A stretch of DNA of 64,000 bases from assembly GCA_958295725.1 (NCBI GenBank), contig OY282368.1:3072365-3136364 (forward strand). Direction: 5' to 3'. This document shows, in pieces, positions 16,654-25,099 of the stretch. Each line of letters opens with the position of its first letter. Position 1 is the first letter of the stretch. Origin of the DNA: an uncultured Alphaproteobacteria bacterium. GTDB lineage: Bacteria; Pseudomonadota; Alphaproteobacteria; UBA2966. A program made the translations under genes and the position numbers. The notes beneath the pieces were generated by a model. It saw only the letters and a program-made list of their open reading frames with translations. It had not been told where the DNA came from and made no database searches.

Positions 16654-17056
16654 CGGCTTCGGCGGCCGGGTCCGCCGGCTCTTCGCCGTCCTCAGCCGCG
16701 GCGGGATCGTTCCGTCTCGCGGCGAGGACGTTGATCGCGCCCCGCGCCCCGGCGACGACGATCTCGGTGACGCGGCGCTCGACGCCCTCCCTGTCCTCCC
16801 AGGAACGGGTAGAGAGGCGGCCCTCGACCAGCACCGGGACGCCCTTGCGCACGAGCTTCCCGGCGGTCTCGGCGGCCTCACCGAAGGCGACGATGCGATG
16901 CCACTCGGTGGTTTCCGCGGTCTCGCCGTCCTGGCCCCGGAAGCGTTCGGTGGTGGCCAGGGTGAACTTCGCCACCTTGTCGCCCGCGGCGGTCTCGCGG
17001 GTCTCGGGGTCGCGTCCGGCGTTGCCCAGCAGGGTCGCCCTGTTCATGTTCAGCAT
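16646..17056 (-). CDS. ssb: Single-stranded DNA-binding protein (internal start within a longer frame)
   Basis: 136 aa. The OB fold begins MNRATLLGNAGRDPETRE and continues through KFTLATTERF, TEWHRIVAFGEAAE and VLVEGRLSTRSWED, typical of bacterial SSB; the tail is short and acidic. AAAGGAG lies 8 nt before the ATG at 17056, so it can be made alone. The same frame is open upstream all the way through the DotO ATPase, so a fused product is also possible. Conjugative plasmids often carry ssb to coat incoming single strands. The tail lacks the usual DDDIPF ending, which may affect partner recruitment. Confidence 0.9.
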   Translation of the reverse strand: MLNMNRATLLGNAGRDPETRETAAGDKVAKFTLATTERFRGQDGETAETTEWHRIVAFGEAAETAGKLVRKGVPVLVEGRLSTRSWEDREGVERRVTEIVVAGARGAINVLAARRNDPAAAEDGEEPADPAAEADE

Positions 17057-20000
17057 CGGTCGGATCTCCTTTCGGTGGGGGTTGCGTGGTGCTTCGGGTC
17101 GTACGCGCGGCATGGCCGCGGCGGGCGGATCGGCTTTGCCGCCGACCTCGGTTGCCGCCGGTTCCGGGAGATCGGCGGGCGCATCGGGGGACGGGGCGGT
17201 CTCGTCGGAGGGGGCGGCCTCCGCCGGTCCCGCGAGGAGGTTCGGCCGCACCGGACCGGCCCCGCGATCGGGGGCGGAGTCCGGTTGCCGCGCGGGAAGG
17301 TCCACCGGCGCCGGCGGATCGGCTTCGGCGGCGCGGGCGAGGCCGTCCGCGAGGCGTTCGATCACGGTCCGTTCCGAGACCGTCCCGGACGCGCCGTGCA
17401 GTTCGGACCGCCGCAACGCGCCGTCGATCCACTCCCGGGCCGTGCCGGTGGGGAACCTCCGGGCGAGCGCGGCGCGGGCGTCGGCCGGCGCGAGGCGGGC
17501 ATAGAGCCGCTCGCGCAACGCCACGTCGCGGGGGGCGGTGTTCAGCGCCCACAGCTCGACCGGTCCCGGCGTGTTGACCACCACCTGGTCGAACCGTCCG
17601 CGCCGGCCGGAGGCGATCAGCAGCGCCGGGGCGCCGTCTTTGCCGGGACCGGTGAGGCGGTGGGCGATGGCGTCGTTCAGGGTGTCGCTCAGCGCGAACA
17701 CCCGCGACAGGGCCTCGGCCTCCTTGCCGCCGGCGCCGAGCACCCAGGTGCGGTTGGCGAGCTCGACCAGGGCGGGTCCGAAATCCTCCAGGCGCTGCGA
17801 GGCGAGGCACAGGCGGACGCGGAGCTTGCGCGCCTCGCGCACGTCGCGCTCGACCTGGGCGCGGACGGCGGGCGCGCCGCCGGTGCGGTGGAACTCGTCG
17901 TAGGCGAGCCGCTTCGGCGTCTCGCGGATCTCGCGCAGGCGCTCCGCGTGCCATTCCCGGTAGCGTTCCGGGACCTCGCTCAGGCTCTCCCCGGCGATCC
18001 ACCAGCGGCGGGTGAGCGCGTGCCGGGCGAGCATGTAGAAGGCGGCGGTCTGGCGGTCGGCCTCGGCCGATCCCCGTGGCGCGACCTCGGCGAGATCGAT
18101 GGCGGCGACGCGGGCGGCGCCGATCTCGAACGCGGTGGGGGCGAACAGGACCGGCCAGCTGCCGGAGAGCGCGGTGAGCACGCGGACGAAGGCGTCGGTG
18201 ACGGTCTCGGCGCCGGCGCCGTGGCGGGCATTGCCGATCAGGCCCTGGACGGCGGGTTCGCGGACGGCGGCGAGCAGGTCGTTCAACACCGGCACGGCGT
18301 AGCGCTGGGCGCGCATCGCGGCCCCGGTCTCGCCGGCGTCGAACAGGAGATCGACGATCTCCCACCACAACGGCGCGCCGGGGAGGCGGCAGGCGGCCCG
18401 CGCCAGCGCTTCGTCGACCTCCGCGTCCCGTCCGGCGGTGTAGGCGTTGGGTTCGCCGCCGGCTTCCTCGTCGGAGCGCATGGCATAGGCCCGGGCGATA
18501 GTGGGGCCGATCAGCTCGCGCATGCCGTCGGGGACGCCCTCGGCCCCGGCCGGGGTCAGGATCAGGCCGAGCAGATTCTCGAGGAAGGCGCGTTCGGCCG
18601 GGAGCGGACGGCGGCAACCGAGCTGGGTGTCGCAGGGGTTGACGGCGCACTCGGCGGTCATGCGCAGGGGGAACCAGCCGGCCTCGGCGCGGCGGTCCGG
18701 GGGCAGGGCCTCGCGGATCAGGGAGATCAGGCCGGAGGACGACGATCCGATGTCGACGATGGCGGCGAGCGGCAGGCGTTCCCGGCCGCCCTGGAGGAGA
18801 TGGGCCAGCGCCAGGCCGTTCATGAGCACCGACTTGCCGCGTCCGGGGACGCCGTAGATCAGTTCGAACCCGTGGTCCTCGCCCTCGGCGCAGGAGAAGG
18901 GCAGCATCTTGCCGTCGGGGGACCGGAACAGGTGATCGGCCTCGCGCGCGAGCGGGGCGGGTCGGCCCGCGGGCAGAAGGCGCAGGGCCTCGGGGAGCGG
19001 CGCGAGCGCGGGCTCGGCCGTGCCGCCGCAACAGAATCCGGGGACCGAGGCGGCGAAGGCTTCGAGGGGATCGCCGACCAGGGGCGAGAAGGCGCACTCG
19101 CCCCAGCCCTCGGCGATCCGTTGCAGGCGGCCGATGCGGTCGGCGAGCGCGTCCTCGCCGTCATCCGGCGCGGTCCAGGTCAGCAGGCCCAGGCGGAGGC
19201 GGACCACGGCGCGGGCGTCGGCGCGGGTCTCGGCGAGGCCGCGCATGGCGTCGCGGACGGCGCGGCTGTCGGAATGGGAGAATGCGAGGAAGGCGGCGCC
19301 CACGCGGGCGACCGCCGCGTCCATGCGGGCGAGCCCGCCGCCCTCGACCAGCATGGAGAAGCGGCAGGGGAGGCCGGCGCCGGCGAGGCGCTCCATCAGT
19401 TCCGGGAACGGCCGGGCGGCGCGCGGTCCCAGGATCATGTCGAGGGCGCCGTAGAGGCGGTTGCCGACGCGGAGCCCGGCGCCCCGGCGCTCGGGCTCCC
19501 GGACCAGGAGTTGCGGGGCCAGCGGCGGCGGGAAGGCGCCGTGTTCGGGCGGCTCGGTCGCGCGCGGGGGCGCGTCGTTCCCGCTGCCCACCGGGCGCCA
19601 GTCCGGGGCGGCGGAGTCGGGGCCGTTCAGCAGCCGGCGCACGAGGCGGAGCGCGGCGGCGGCGTCCAGCCTCTCGGCCGCCAGGCCCGTTTCCTCGAAC
19701 AGCGCGCCGAGCGCGTCCAGCAGCGCCGCATGGCGCGGCGGCAGGCCGTCCTGGACCGCGAACGGGCATTGCGAGTCGCCCGTGTCCGGCAGCCACCCCC
19801 GGAGCCGTTCGCGGAGCCGCTTGCGGTCGCGCTTCGCCTGTTGGGCGGTGAGCGCCGAGGGCCGCGTCCAGCAGGCGACGGCGCAGGTCTCGGCGGCGAG
19901 CAGCGGCGTCAGGCGCCGGGCGCGTTCGCCGAAGAGGTCGTCGAGGTCGAGGCCGAGCCGCGCGCCCCGGCGGCGCTGGCGGTCGGTCGCGGCCTCGACG

Positions 20001-20287
20001 AGCAGGCCGGCCTCGTCGGGGGCGCGTTCGAAGACGACGTGGAGCGCATGGCCGGGATCGAGGAAGGCGTTGTTGAGCCGCCGGTTCGCGAGGCCGACGA
20101 AGCGCTCCAGCTCCTCCGCCCCCATCGTCGAGCGCGCGCCGTCGAGGCGGAACAGCGAGACCAGGGAGCCGTCGCGGCAGAGCAGCGTGTCGCCGCCGGG
20201 CGCGGCCGCCGGCAGCATGAAGCTCTCCAGCGGCTTGCGCCGGAGCGTCCAGCTCAGGGCGAGGGCGTCCTCGATCGCGCGGCGCAT
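16646..20287 (-). CDS. traU: DotO/IcmB (TraU) ATPase, frame continuous with SSB
   Basis: From the ATG at 20287, 1077 residues precede the SSB start with no stop; the whole frame encodes 1213 aa. The N-terminal 400 residues match the DotO/IcmB layout. Walker A is GVPGRGKS (about 479-486), with AAIVDIGSSSSG after it and LAYDEFHRTGG as Walker B. Later elements are LCLASQRLEDF and a conserved end before about residue 985. Residues 985-1075 are a Pro/Ala/Asp-rich linker. DotO is the VirB4-like ATPase at the cytoplasmic base of the channel. The usual length is about 1000 aa, so the linker and SSB are additions. Either a stop was lost or the fusion is functional. Confidence 0.88.
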   Translation of the reverse strand: MRRAIEDALALSWTLRRKPLESFMLPAAAPGGDTLLCRDGSLVSLFRLDGARSTMGAEELERFVGLANRRLNNAFLDPGHALHVVFERAPDEAGLLVEAATDRQRRRGARLGLDLDDLFGERARRLTPLLAAETCAVACWTRPSALTAQQAKRDRKRLRERLRGWLPDTGDSQCPFAVQDGLPPRHAALLDALGALFEETGLAAERLDAAAALRLVRRLLNGPDSAAPDWRPVGSGNDAPPRATEPPEHGAFPPPLAPQLLVREPERRGAGLRVGNRLYGALDMILGPRAARPFPELMERLAGAGLPCRFSMLVEGGGLARMDAAVARVGAAFLAFSHSDSRAVRDAMRGLAETRADARAVVRLRLGLLTWTAPDDGEDALADRIGRLQRIAEGWGECAFSPLVGDPLEAFAASVPGFCCGGTAEPALAPLPEALRLLPAGRPAPLAREADHLFRSPDGKMLPFSCAEGEDHGFELIYGVPGRGKSVLMNGLALAHLLQGGRERLPLAAIVDIGSSSSGLISLIREALPPDRRAEAGWFPLRMTAECAVNPCDTQLGCRRPLPAERAFLENLLGLILTPAGAEGVPDGMRELIGPTIARAYAMRSDEEAGGEPNAYTAGRDAEVDEALARAACRLPGAPLWWEIVDLLFDAGETGAAMRAQRYAVPVLNDLLAAVREPAVQGLIGNARHGAGAETVTDAFVRVLTALSGSWPVLFAPTAFEIGAARVAAIDLAEVAPRGSAEADRQTAAFYMLARHALTRRWWIAGESLSEVPERYREWHAERLREIRETPKRLAYDEFHRTGGAPAVRAQVERDVREARKLRVRLCLASQRLEDFGPALVELANRTWVLGAGGKEAEALSRVFALSDTLNDAIAHRLTGPGKDGAPALLIASGRRGRFDQVVVNTPGPVELWALNTAPRDVALRERLYARLAPADARAALARRFPTGTAREWIDGALRRSELHGASGTVSERTVIERLADGLARAAEADPPAPVDLPARQPDSAPDRGAGPVRPNLLAGPAEAAPSDETAPSPDAPADLPEPAATEVGGKADPPAAAMPRVRPEAPRNPHRKEIRPMLNMNRATLLGNAGRDPETRETAAGDKVAKFTLATTERFRGQDGETAETTEWHRIVAFGEAAETAGKLVRKGVPVLVEGRLSTRSWEDREGVERRVTEIVVAGARGAINVLAARRNDPAAAEDGEEPADPAAEADE

Positions 20288-20295
20288 GGCGGCGC

Positions 20296-20640
20296 CTACA
20301 GCTTGGGCCGGGAGATGGTGTCGTCGGCGCCGTCGAGGCCGAAGGTGTCGGAGAGGCCGTTGACGATCGCCGGGGCGGCGATCAGGGCGACGCCGACGAC
20401 GATGGCGACCAGCCCGGAGCCGATGCTGGTCTGCTGCGGGTGGTCGACGTGGCGCTTGAGCTTCAGGAGGCCGAAGCCGACCGCGGCGGCGCCGACGATA
20501 TAGAAGCCGATGGCGAGAAACTCCGGTACGGCTTCGAGGTCGGCGGCGGCCTTCTCGGCCATGTCTCCGAGCGAGACCGCGAGCGCCGGCCTTGCGGCCG
20601 CCCACGCGCCGAGAACGGTGAACCCGATCGCCCTGGTCAT
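20296..20640 (-). CDS. traR: IcmD/DotP (TraR)-like small membrane protein
   Basis: 114 aa from the ATG at 20640, chosen because AGAGGA lies 6 nt upstream; an ATG five codons earlier lacks a site. It has a signal-like hydrophobic start (residues 5-22) and two membrane segments (FLAIGFYIVGAAAVGFGLL and SGLVAIVVGVALIAAPAIV), with HPQQTSIGSG between them. This is the IcmD/DotP pattern, a small two-helix protein encoded just before IcmB in Dot/Icm-type systems. The stop lies 8 nt before the DotO start. Confidence 0.75.
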   Translation of the reverse strand: MTRAIGFTVLGAWAAARPALAVSLGDMAEKAAADLEAVPEFLAIGFYIVGAAAVGFGLLKLKRHVDHPQQTSIGSGLVAIVVGVALIAAPAIVNGLSDTFGLDGADDTISRPKL

Positions 20641-20651
20641 GGTGTTTCCTC

Positions 20652-21194
20652 TCATGTGATGTTCAGAACCCGGATGCCGAGGGTGGTCTGCACCGCCTCG
20701 ATCGCATCCGTCATGCGCCAGGCGGCGACGCCGCCCAGCATGTGCAGGAACGCCCTGGCGGCGGTGGCGCCGGGCGCGCCGTCGGCCGCGGCGCGGAGCA
20801 CGAACGCGCCGCGCAGGAAGGCGAACAGGCCGACCCAGGCGAGGATGGCGAACACGGCGCCGAGCAGCGCGTCGTAGTCCGTCCCGCGCCCGCCGTAGCC
20901 GAGGCTCGCGCCCGCGGCCGTGGGTCCGGTCCCGAACAGGCTCTCGCCGGCGCCGGCGAGCCAGGACGGGAAGGCGACCATGACGGCGCAGATCAGGAAG
21001 CTCAGCGCCGTGCCGGCGGCGGAGGGCGCGTGGAACTTGTCCTCGGAGGTCTTGAGCAGCCGCGCGGCGCCCTGAAAGAAGGCCAGGAGGCCGAGCGGAT
21101 AGCAGACCGCCGGGACCAGCAGCGCCAGCCCGGGTTCGAGGTCGTGGACCAGCGACACCAGCGCGCCGGCGAGGTCATCGCCTTGCATGGACAT
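20652..21194 (-). CDS. traQ: IcmC/DotE (TraQ)-like membrane protein
   Basis: 180 aa from 21194; an ATG two codons later (21188) is an equal candidate. Three to four hydrophobic segments are visible (LLVPAVCYPLGLLAFFQGAA, TALSFLICAVMVAFPSWLAG, LLGAVFAILAWVGLFAFLRG and the C-terminal AFLHMLGGVAAW). The motif AARLLKTSEDKFHAPSAAGTA resembles the conserved loop of IcmC/DotE/TraQ. Position between DotG and DotP is that of Legionella icmC and R64 traQ. The 20-nt overlap with dotG suggests coupled translation. No DotF/TraP homologue is evident between DotG and this gene. Confidence 0.72.
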   Translation of the reverse strand: MSMQGDDLAGALVSLVHDLEPGLALLVPAVCYPLGLLAFFQGAARLLKTSEDKFHAPSAAGTALSFLICAVMVAFPSWLAGAGESLFGTGPTAAGASLGYGGRGTDYDALLGAVFAILAWVGLFAFLRGAFVLRAAADGAPGATAARAFLHMLGGVAAWRMTDAIEAVQTTLGIRVLNIT

Positions 21195-22293
21195 CCTCCC
21201 CGGCGCGCCCGGGCGGCGCCGTGAACGTGACGATCATCTCGGTATCGGGCGGGATGCGGACCGTGGGCCGGTCGGGCGCGTCCTGGAGGAGCACGTCGCC
21301 CACGGTCCGGGCGGCCGCGCCGAGACCCGCATAGAGGTCGCGGCGCGCGGTCCGCTTCCGGGTCTCGTGGACCGTATCGCCGCCGTGGAGGGTGAGCGTC
21401 CGTTCCGGCGTCCCGGCGGCGGTCAGGAACCCCTCGGCGAAGCGCACGGCGGCGGGCAGCAGCACGCGCGCGAAGAAGTGCCGGTCGACCTCGCCCGGGA
21501 TCCCGTAGCAGGCGCAGTCGAGGCCGACCGCGAGCGCGTCGACCGGGACGGTCCGGCCGCGCCAGGCGAGCGCGGTCAGCCGCAGCGCCATGCGGTCGCG
21601 GACGAGCTCGAACCCGCCGGTCGCCACGGCGCCCGCCAGCGGCGGTTGCAGGAGTTCCAGCACCACGGGTCCCGGATAGTCGGAGTTCACGGCGTAGACG
21701 GTGCGCGCGTAGAAGCCCGCGCCGGGCTCGATGCGCGGCAGCGGCTCGCCCGGCGCCGGCGTCTCCCGGCGCGCCGGCGCGGCCTCCGGCGCCGCGTCCC
21801 CGTCGCTCGCATAGCGCAGCCGGACGATTTCGGGGGCGCGGCTCCAGGTCTCCAGCAGGACGCCGACCATCTCGGACAGGCCGGCGGGGCTTCCGCCCTG
21901 CGGCCGCAACCCGCCGATCGCCTCGTAGACGGGTGCGGGCCGGGCCGGTTCCGCGCGCGGCACCGGCCGGGCCGTATCGCGGTAGGTCCCGGTATCGTCT
22001 TCCTCGTCCGCCGGCGGCGCGTCCGGCGCCCGGCCCCGGCCGTGGAAGATCGGCATGAAGGACTCGCCGCTCTCTTGCGCGCGTTCGAGCCGCAGGCCGT
22101 CGCGCGCGTCCAGGCTCTCGCGGTAGGCCGGCGAGATCGGGTCCTCCGGGTCGAGGCGCACGTCCCGGTTGTCCGGGACCTGCGGCCAGGAGGGCGTCGC
22201 CGGGCCGAGAGTCCAGGCGGCGGCGAGGACGGCGCCCAGAAGGAGAAGCGCGGGCCGGGCGCGGACCGCTTGCCCGGTGGAGTCACTCGTCAT
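21175..22293 (-). CDS. traO: DotG/IcmE (TraO)-family core channel protein
   Basis: 372 aa with an N-terminal membrane anchor (residues 14-32) and a proline-rich periplasmic stretch. The C-terminal domain is the VirB10-like fold of DotG: GAGFYARTVYAVNSDYPGPV, then LLQPPLAGAVATGGF, VPVDALAVGLDCACYGIPGE and DRHFFARVLLPAAVRFAEGF, ending in VRIPPDTEMIVTF. DotG spans the periplasm and forms the channel core with DotH. The long pentapeptide repeat region of Legionella DotG is absent, as in plasmid versions. It overlaps dotH by 11 nt and the next gene by 20 nt. Confidence 0.88.
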   Translation of the reverse strand: MTSDSTGQAVRARPALLLLGAVLAAAWTLGPATPSWPQVPDNRDVRLDPEDPISPAYRESLDARDGLRLERAQESGESFMPIFHGRGRAPDAPPADEEDDTGTYRDTARPVPRAEPARPAPVYEAIGGLRPQGGSPAGLSEMVGVLLETWSRAPEIVRLRYASDGDAAPEAAPARRETPAPGEPLPRIEPGAGFYARTVYAVNSDYPGPVVLELLQPPLAGAVATGGFELVRDRMALRLTALAWRGRTVPVDALAVGLDCACYGIPGEVDRHFFARVLLPAAVRFAEGFLTAAGTPERTLTLHGGDTVHETRKRTARRDLYAGLGAAARTVGDVLLQDAPDRPTVRIPPDTEMIVTFTAPPGRAGEDVHARR

Positions 22294-23242
22294 CGTCGGC
22301 CTCCTTGAACGAGGACACGTCGTCTCGCGCGCGGAACCCGAGCCGTGTCTCGCGGCCGCCGCGGGTCACGAGCGCGTAAGGGGTGTCCGGCAGGCGGTAG
22401 GCCCAGCGGCCGCCGGGGCCGCGCTCGGCCGCCCGGGGGCCGGGCGAGAGCAGGTGCGCGCGGGTGAGCAGCAGCAGGTCGCCGCCGGACCGCCAGGCCC
22501 GGTCGTCGCGGGCGCCGCCCTCGACGGCGAGGCGCTCCGCGTCCGGCGGGACCGCGCCCCCGAGCAGTTCCAGCAGTTGCGGGTCGCCGGCGTGGAAGCC
22601 CTCGGGCCGGACGAGGAGCGCGGGGTCGGCGTCGGGACCGGGAAGGCCCAATCTCACGTCCACCCGGAAGTCCGCCTCGGCGCCGCCGCCGCGCAGGACC
22701 GCGACCACGGGTTCGGCAAGCCCCCCGAGCTTCACCACGGCGTTGCCGTGCAGGTAACGCCGTTGCGGAACCAGGTAGAGAAGATGGGTTGCCCGGTTCT
22801 CTCCGCCGTCCTCGACCTCGGGCAGGAACCGGCGGTCCACCAACACGTCCTCGATCGGCCAGGGCGCGCCGGTGGCGTCGGTGAAGGAGACCGCGGTGGC
22901 GTAGCCGCGCCGCACCGCGATCTCGGGGATGGCGCCGCTTCCCGGAGAAGCGATGCGGATGCGGCGGATGCGCCCTTGCGGCGGTTCGCCCTCGCCGCGC
23001 GCCGTCGCTTCCTGGGTCCGGCGCAGCAGGCGGCCGAGCGCCTCGATCTGCGCTTCGGTGAACGGCAGCGCCGCCCGGCCCTCGCGGGCGACGTCCGCGT
23101 CGGACGCCGCATGCTCCGGCCACGCCTCCGGGCCGGCGGGACGCTCGGCGGCGGGCGGCGGCTCCTCGTCCGCCGCGACCGGCGCCGGCGCCGCGGCCGG
23201 CAGCAGGATGGCGGCGAGGAGAAGGCGGCTCGCCGCGCTCAT
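22283..23242 (-). CDS. traN: DotH/IcmK (TraN)-family outer-membrane core protein
   Basis: 319 aa with a signal peptide (hydrophobic 5-23, AADEE cleavage). After an acidic, proline-rich spacer and a helix (FTEAQIEALGRLLRRTQEA), the DotH signature follows: IRRIRIASPGSGAIPEIAVR, GYATAVSFTDATGAPWPIED, then HLLYLVPQRRYLHGNAVVKL and the long beta-rich C-terminus. DotH builds the outer-membrane ring together with the DotC and DotD lipoproteins, all three of which are encoded here. The start overlaps the dotI stop by 4 nt. Confidence 0.9.
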   Translation of the reverse strand: MSAASRLLLAAILLPAAAPAPVAADEEPPPAAERPAGPEAWPEHAASDADVAREGRAALPFTEAQIEALGRLLRRTQEATARGEGEPPQGRIRRIRIASPGSGAIPEIAVRRGYATAVSFTDATGAPWPIEDVLVDRRFLPEVEDGGENRATHLLYLVPQRRYLHGNAVVKLGGLAEPVVAVLRGGGAEADFRVDVRLGLPGPDADPALLVRPEGFHAGDPQLLELLGGAVPPDAERLAVEGGARDDRAWRSGGDLLLLTRAHLLSPGPRAAERGPGGRWAYRLPDTPYALVTRGGRETRLGFRARDDVSSFKEADDDE

Positions 23243-23883
23243 CGCCGGCCCTCCCCCTTGCCGGCGATGAGCTGCTCGATGCCGATGCCGGCGGGGCGCT
23301 CCGAGAGCGGCACCCGCATCACCAGCACGCGGGCGATCAGGTCCTGGCTCACGCTGCGCGCCCCGGCCGAGAAGGTGACCAGGAGCGGGAACTCGACGAC
23401 CCAGCCCAGCCGCCCCCGGAAGTAGCGCGTGTCGGTCACCACCGGCGCGCCTTGCGCCACCGCCGAGGCCACCTGGAGGTTGTCGCGCAGCCGGTCGAGG
23501 AACAGGCTCTCGTTCAGCCCGTCGAGGAACGACTCGTAGCCGGCGTCGGTGAAGTTCTCGCGGACGGCGGCGAGGCGGAGGCGCCAGTCGTGGTGGCCGA
23601 GGGTGAAGGCCTCGGTGACGGCCGCGGCGGTCCAGTTTCGGAGCGCCGCGTCGCTCATGATCGGCTCGTCGAGCGGGGTGAGCGGCACCAGCCGCCCGTC
23701 CGGGGTGGCGGCGACGGCGATGTAGACGGTCGAATGAAACCAGACGTAGCCGGCGAAGGCGAAGGCCGTGAGCGCGTTGCAGGCCAGCAGCCAGGCGGCG
23801 GCGCGGCGCCAGCCGTGATGCTGGTCGCGGTGGAAGGCGAAGCGGTTCACGGCCTGCCGGACCGCGCGCATGCGCTCGCTCAT
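23239..23883 (-). CDS. traM: DotI/IcmL (TraM)-family inner-membrane protein
   Basis: 214 aa with a short cytoplasmic N-terminus, one membrane helix (about 30-50, LLACNALTAFAFAGYVWF) and a periplasmic domain with the DotI pattern: LRNWTAAAVTEAFTLGHHDW, FTDAGYESFLDGLNES, VASAVAQGAPVV, GRLGWVVEFPLLVTFS and the final RVPLSERPAGIGIEQLIAG. DotI/TraM forms an octameric ring-like assembly in the inner membrane, with a VirB8-like fold. All conserved blocks are present, so it should be functional. It has 4-nt overlaps on both sides. Confidence 0.92.
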   Translation of the reverse strand: MSERMRAVRQAVNRFAFHRDQHHGWRRAAAWLLACNALTAFAFAGYVWFHSTVYIAVAATPDGRLVPLTPLDEPIMSDAALRNWTAAAVTEAFTLGHHDWRLRLAAVRENFTDAGYESFLDGLNESLFLDRLRDNLQVASAVAQGAPVVTDTRYFRGRLGWVVEFPLLVTFSAGARSVSQDLIARVLVMRVPLSERPAGIGIEQLIAGKGEGRR

Positions 23884-24698
23884 CGGGTGAGTTCCCGCAG
23901 CCACGAGTCGAGATCGTCGATCGCGCCGACGCGGCGTTCGATCCGGCCTTGCGCATCGCGCCAGGCGATCAGCGGCACGGCGGTCCCGCCCCAGGCGTCG
24001 AAGAGCGCGTTGTTGCGGGCGATACGCCGCGCGCCCTCCGGCGACGCCGCCGGGACCGCGCCGTCGAACCAGGCCCGCGCCGGATCGGAGGCGGAAGCGA
24101 TCGCGGCGGCCTTGCGGGCCGAGGCGGCGCCGAGCAGGCCGACCGGGATCACATGCAGCCGGAACCGGCCGGCGAGCGCCGTCCGCCCGAGCCGAACCGC
24201 CGCCGAGCGCGACCACCGGCAGGCCGGATCGCCGAACAGGACGACCGGAGGACCGGCCTCGCCGAGGGTGAACCCGAAAGCCGCGGTGGAGCGCCCGAAC
24301 AGCGTTTCCGCATCCGGGCCGGCGACCACGGCCTCGGAGGCGTGCGTCATATGAACGGCTTCGCCGCCGTCGGATGTCGGAAAACCGGATTGCCGTCCTC
24401 CGGGATCGATCTCCCGCGCCGCCGCGATCTGATCGCCGGTAATCAGGCCGCCGTCCGGCCCGTAGAGCAGTCCCGCGACCGCGTGCCCGTCGGGCGTGAG
24501 GTAGAGGCTGTAGGGATCGCCGCCGGCGGGCTCCACGAGATACCCGTCGAGGCCGCCTCGCGCGCCGAGCTCGACCACATGCGCGCCGTTCGCCCGCAGG
24601 GCGGAGACCGTCCCCCCGCCCGCCGGCTCCGCCGCGACGGTCGCCGGGATCGCCGTCGACGCGAGAGCGGCCATCAACGGCAGGAAGAGCGCGATCAT
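23880..24698 (-). CDS. DsbC/DsbG-like secreted thioredoxin-fold protein lacking the second Cys
   Basis: 272 aa with a signal peptide (residues 1-23). The N-terminal 110 residues resemble the dimerisation and linker part of DsbC/DsbG (GGLDGYLVEPAGGDPYSLYL). The C-terminal part has a thioredoxin-fold entry strand PPVVLFGDPACRWSRSAAVRL, then FRLHVIPVGLLG, a helix-rich insert and FDAWGGTAVPLIAWRDAQG, whose cis-Pro site is present. The expected C-x-x-C reads CRWS, so only the first Cys remains; it could act as a monothiol isomerase or a holdase. DsbC-like proteins occur in IncI tra clusters, where they help fold cysteine-rich pilus and channel proteins. Confidence 0.75.
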   Translation of the reverse strand: MIALFLPLMAALASTAIPATVAAEPAGGGTVSALRANGAHVVELGARGGLDGYLVEPAGGDPYSLYLTPDGHAVAGLLYGPDGGLITGDQIAAAREIDPGGRQSGFPTSDGGEAVHMTHASEAVVAGPDAETLFGRSTAAFGFTLGEAGPPVVLFGDPACRWSRSAAVRLGRTALAGRFRLHVIPVGLLGAASARKAAAIASASDPARAWFDGAVPAASPEGARRIARNNALFDAWGGTAVPLIAWRDAQGRIERRVGAIDDLDSWLRELTR

Positions 24699-25099
24699 CG
24701 TTCGTCTCCCGTGTTCGGCGCCCGGTGCAGGACCGTGAGCGTTCGTCCGTCGCGCTCGCCGGCCGGCGGGCGCGGCAGGTGGGCGAGGGCGGCGAACAGC
24801 GCCCGCGCCGCCTCGTCGAACCCGCCCTCGAACGTCCGCGCCTCGCCCAGGCGGTAGCGGCGGTCGGTGAGGAACAGGACATCGACGCCGGCCCGCGCGC
24901 CCCAGCGGCCCAGGGCCTCGCGCAGCGTCTCGCCCGCATGGACCCGCCAGCCGGCGCGGACGGACCCGCCGGGCGTCGATTCGGCAACGGCGGGAGCAGG
25001 TTCGTCCGCTTCCGCGACCGGCTCGGCCGGCGGGACGTAGCGGAACTCCGCGAAGGCGCCGGGGACCGCGACCGCCATCGCCAGCACGACGGCCGCCAT
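24695..25099 (-). CDS. TcpQ-domain secreted protein
   Basis: 134 aa; the ATG at 25099 shares a base with the upstream stop (TGATG), giving coupled translation. A signal peptide covers residues 1-17. Residues 48-130 match the TcpQ pattern: GWRVHAGETLREALGRWGAR, AGVDVLFLTDRRYRLGEA, and FEGGFDEAARALFAALAHL. TcpQ-type domains assist a secretin in type IVb pilus systems (TcpQ with TcpC, and the PilL N-terminus in R64). Its place among tra genes rather than pil genes is unusual, and a second TcpQ domain is fused to the prepilin peptidase. Confidence 0.75.
   Translation of the reverse strand: MAAVVLAMAVAVPGAFAEFRYVPPAEPVAEADEPAPAVAESTPGGSVRAGWRVHAGETLREALGRWGARAGVDVLFLTDRRYRLGEARTFEGGFDEAARALFAALAHLPRPPAGERDGRTLTVLHRAPNTGDER

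Noticed and set aside
16499..20503. 1334-aa rightward open frame opposite the DotO gene
   Set aside because: Antisense shadow: low-complexity Gly/Ala/Arg/Gln sequence, while the other strand has Walker motifs and the SSB fold.
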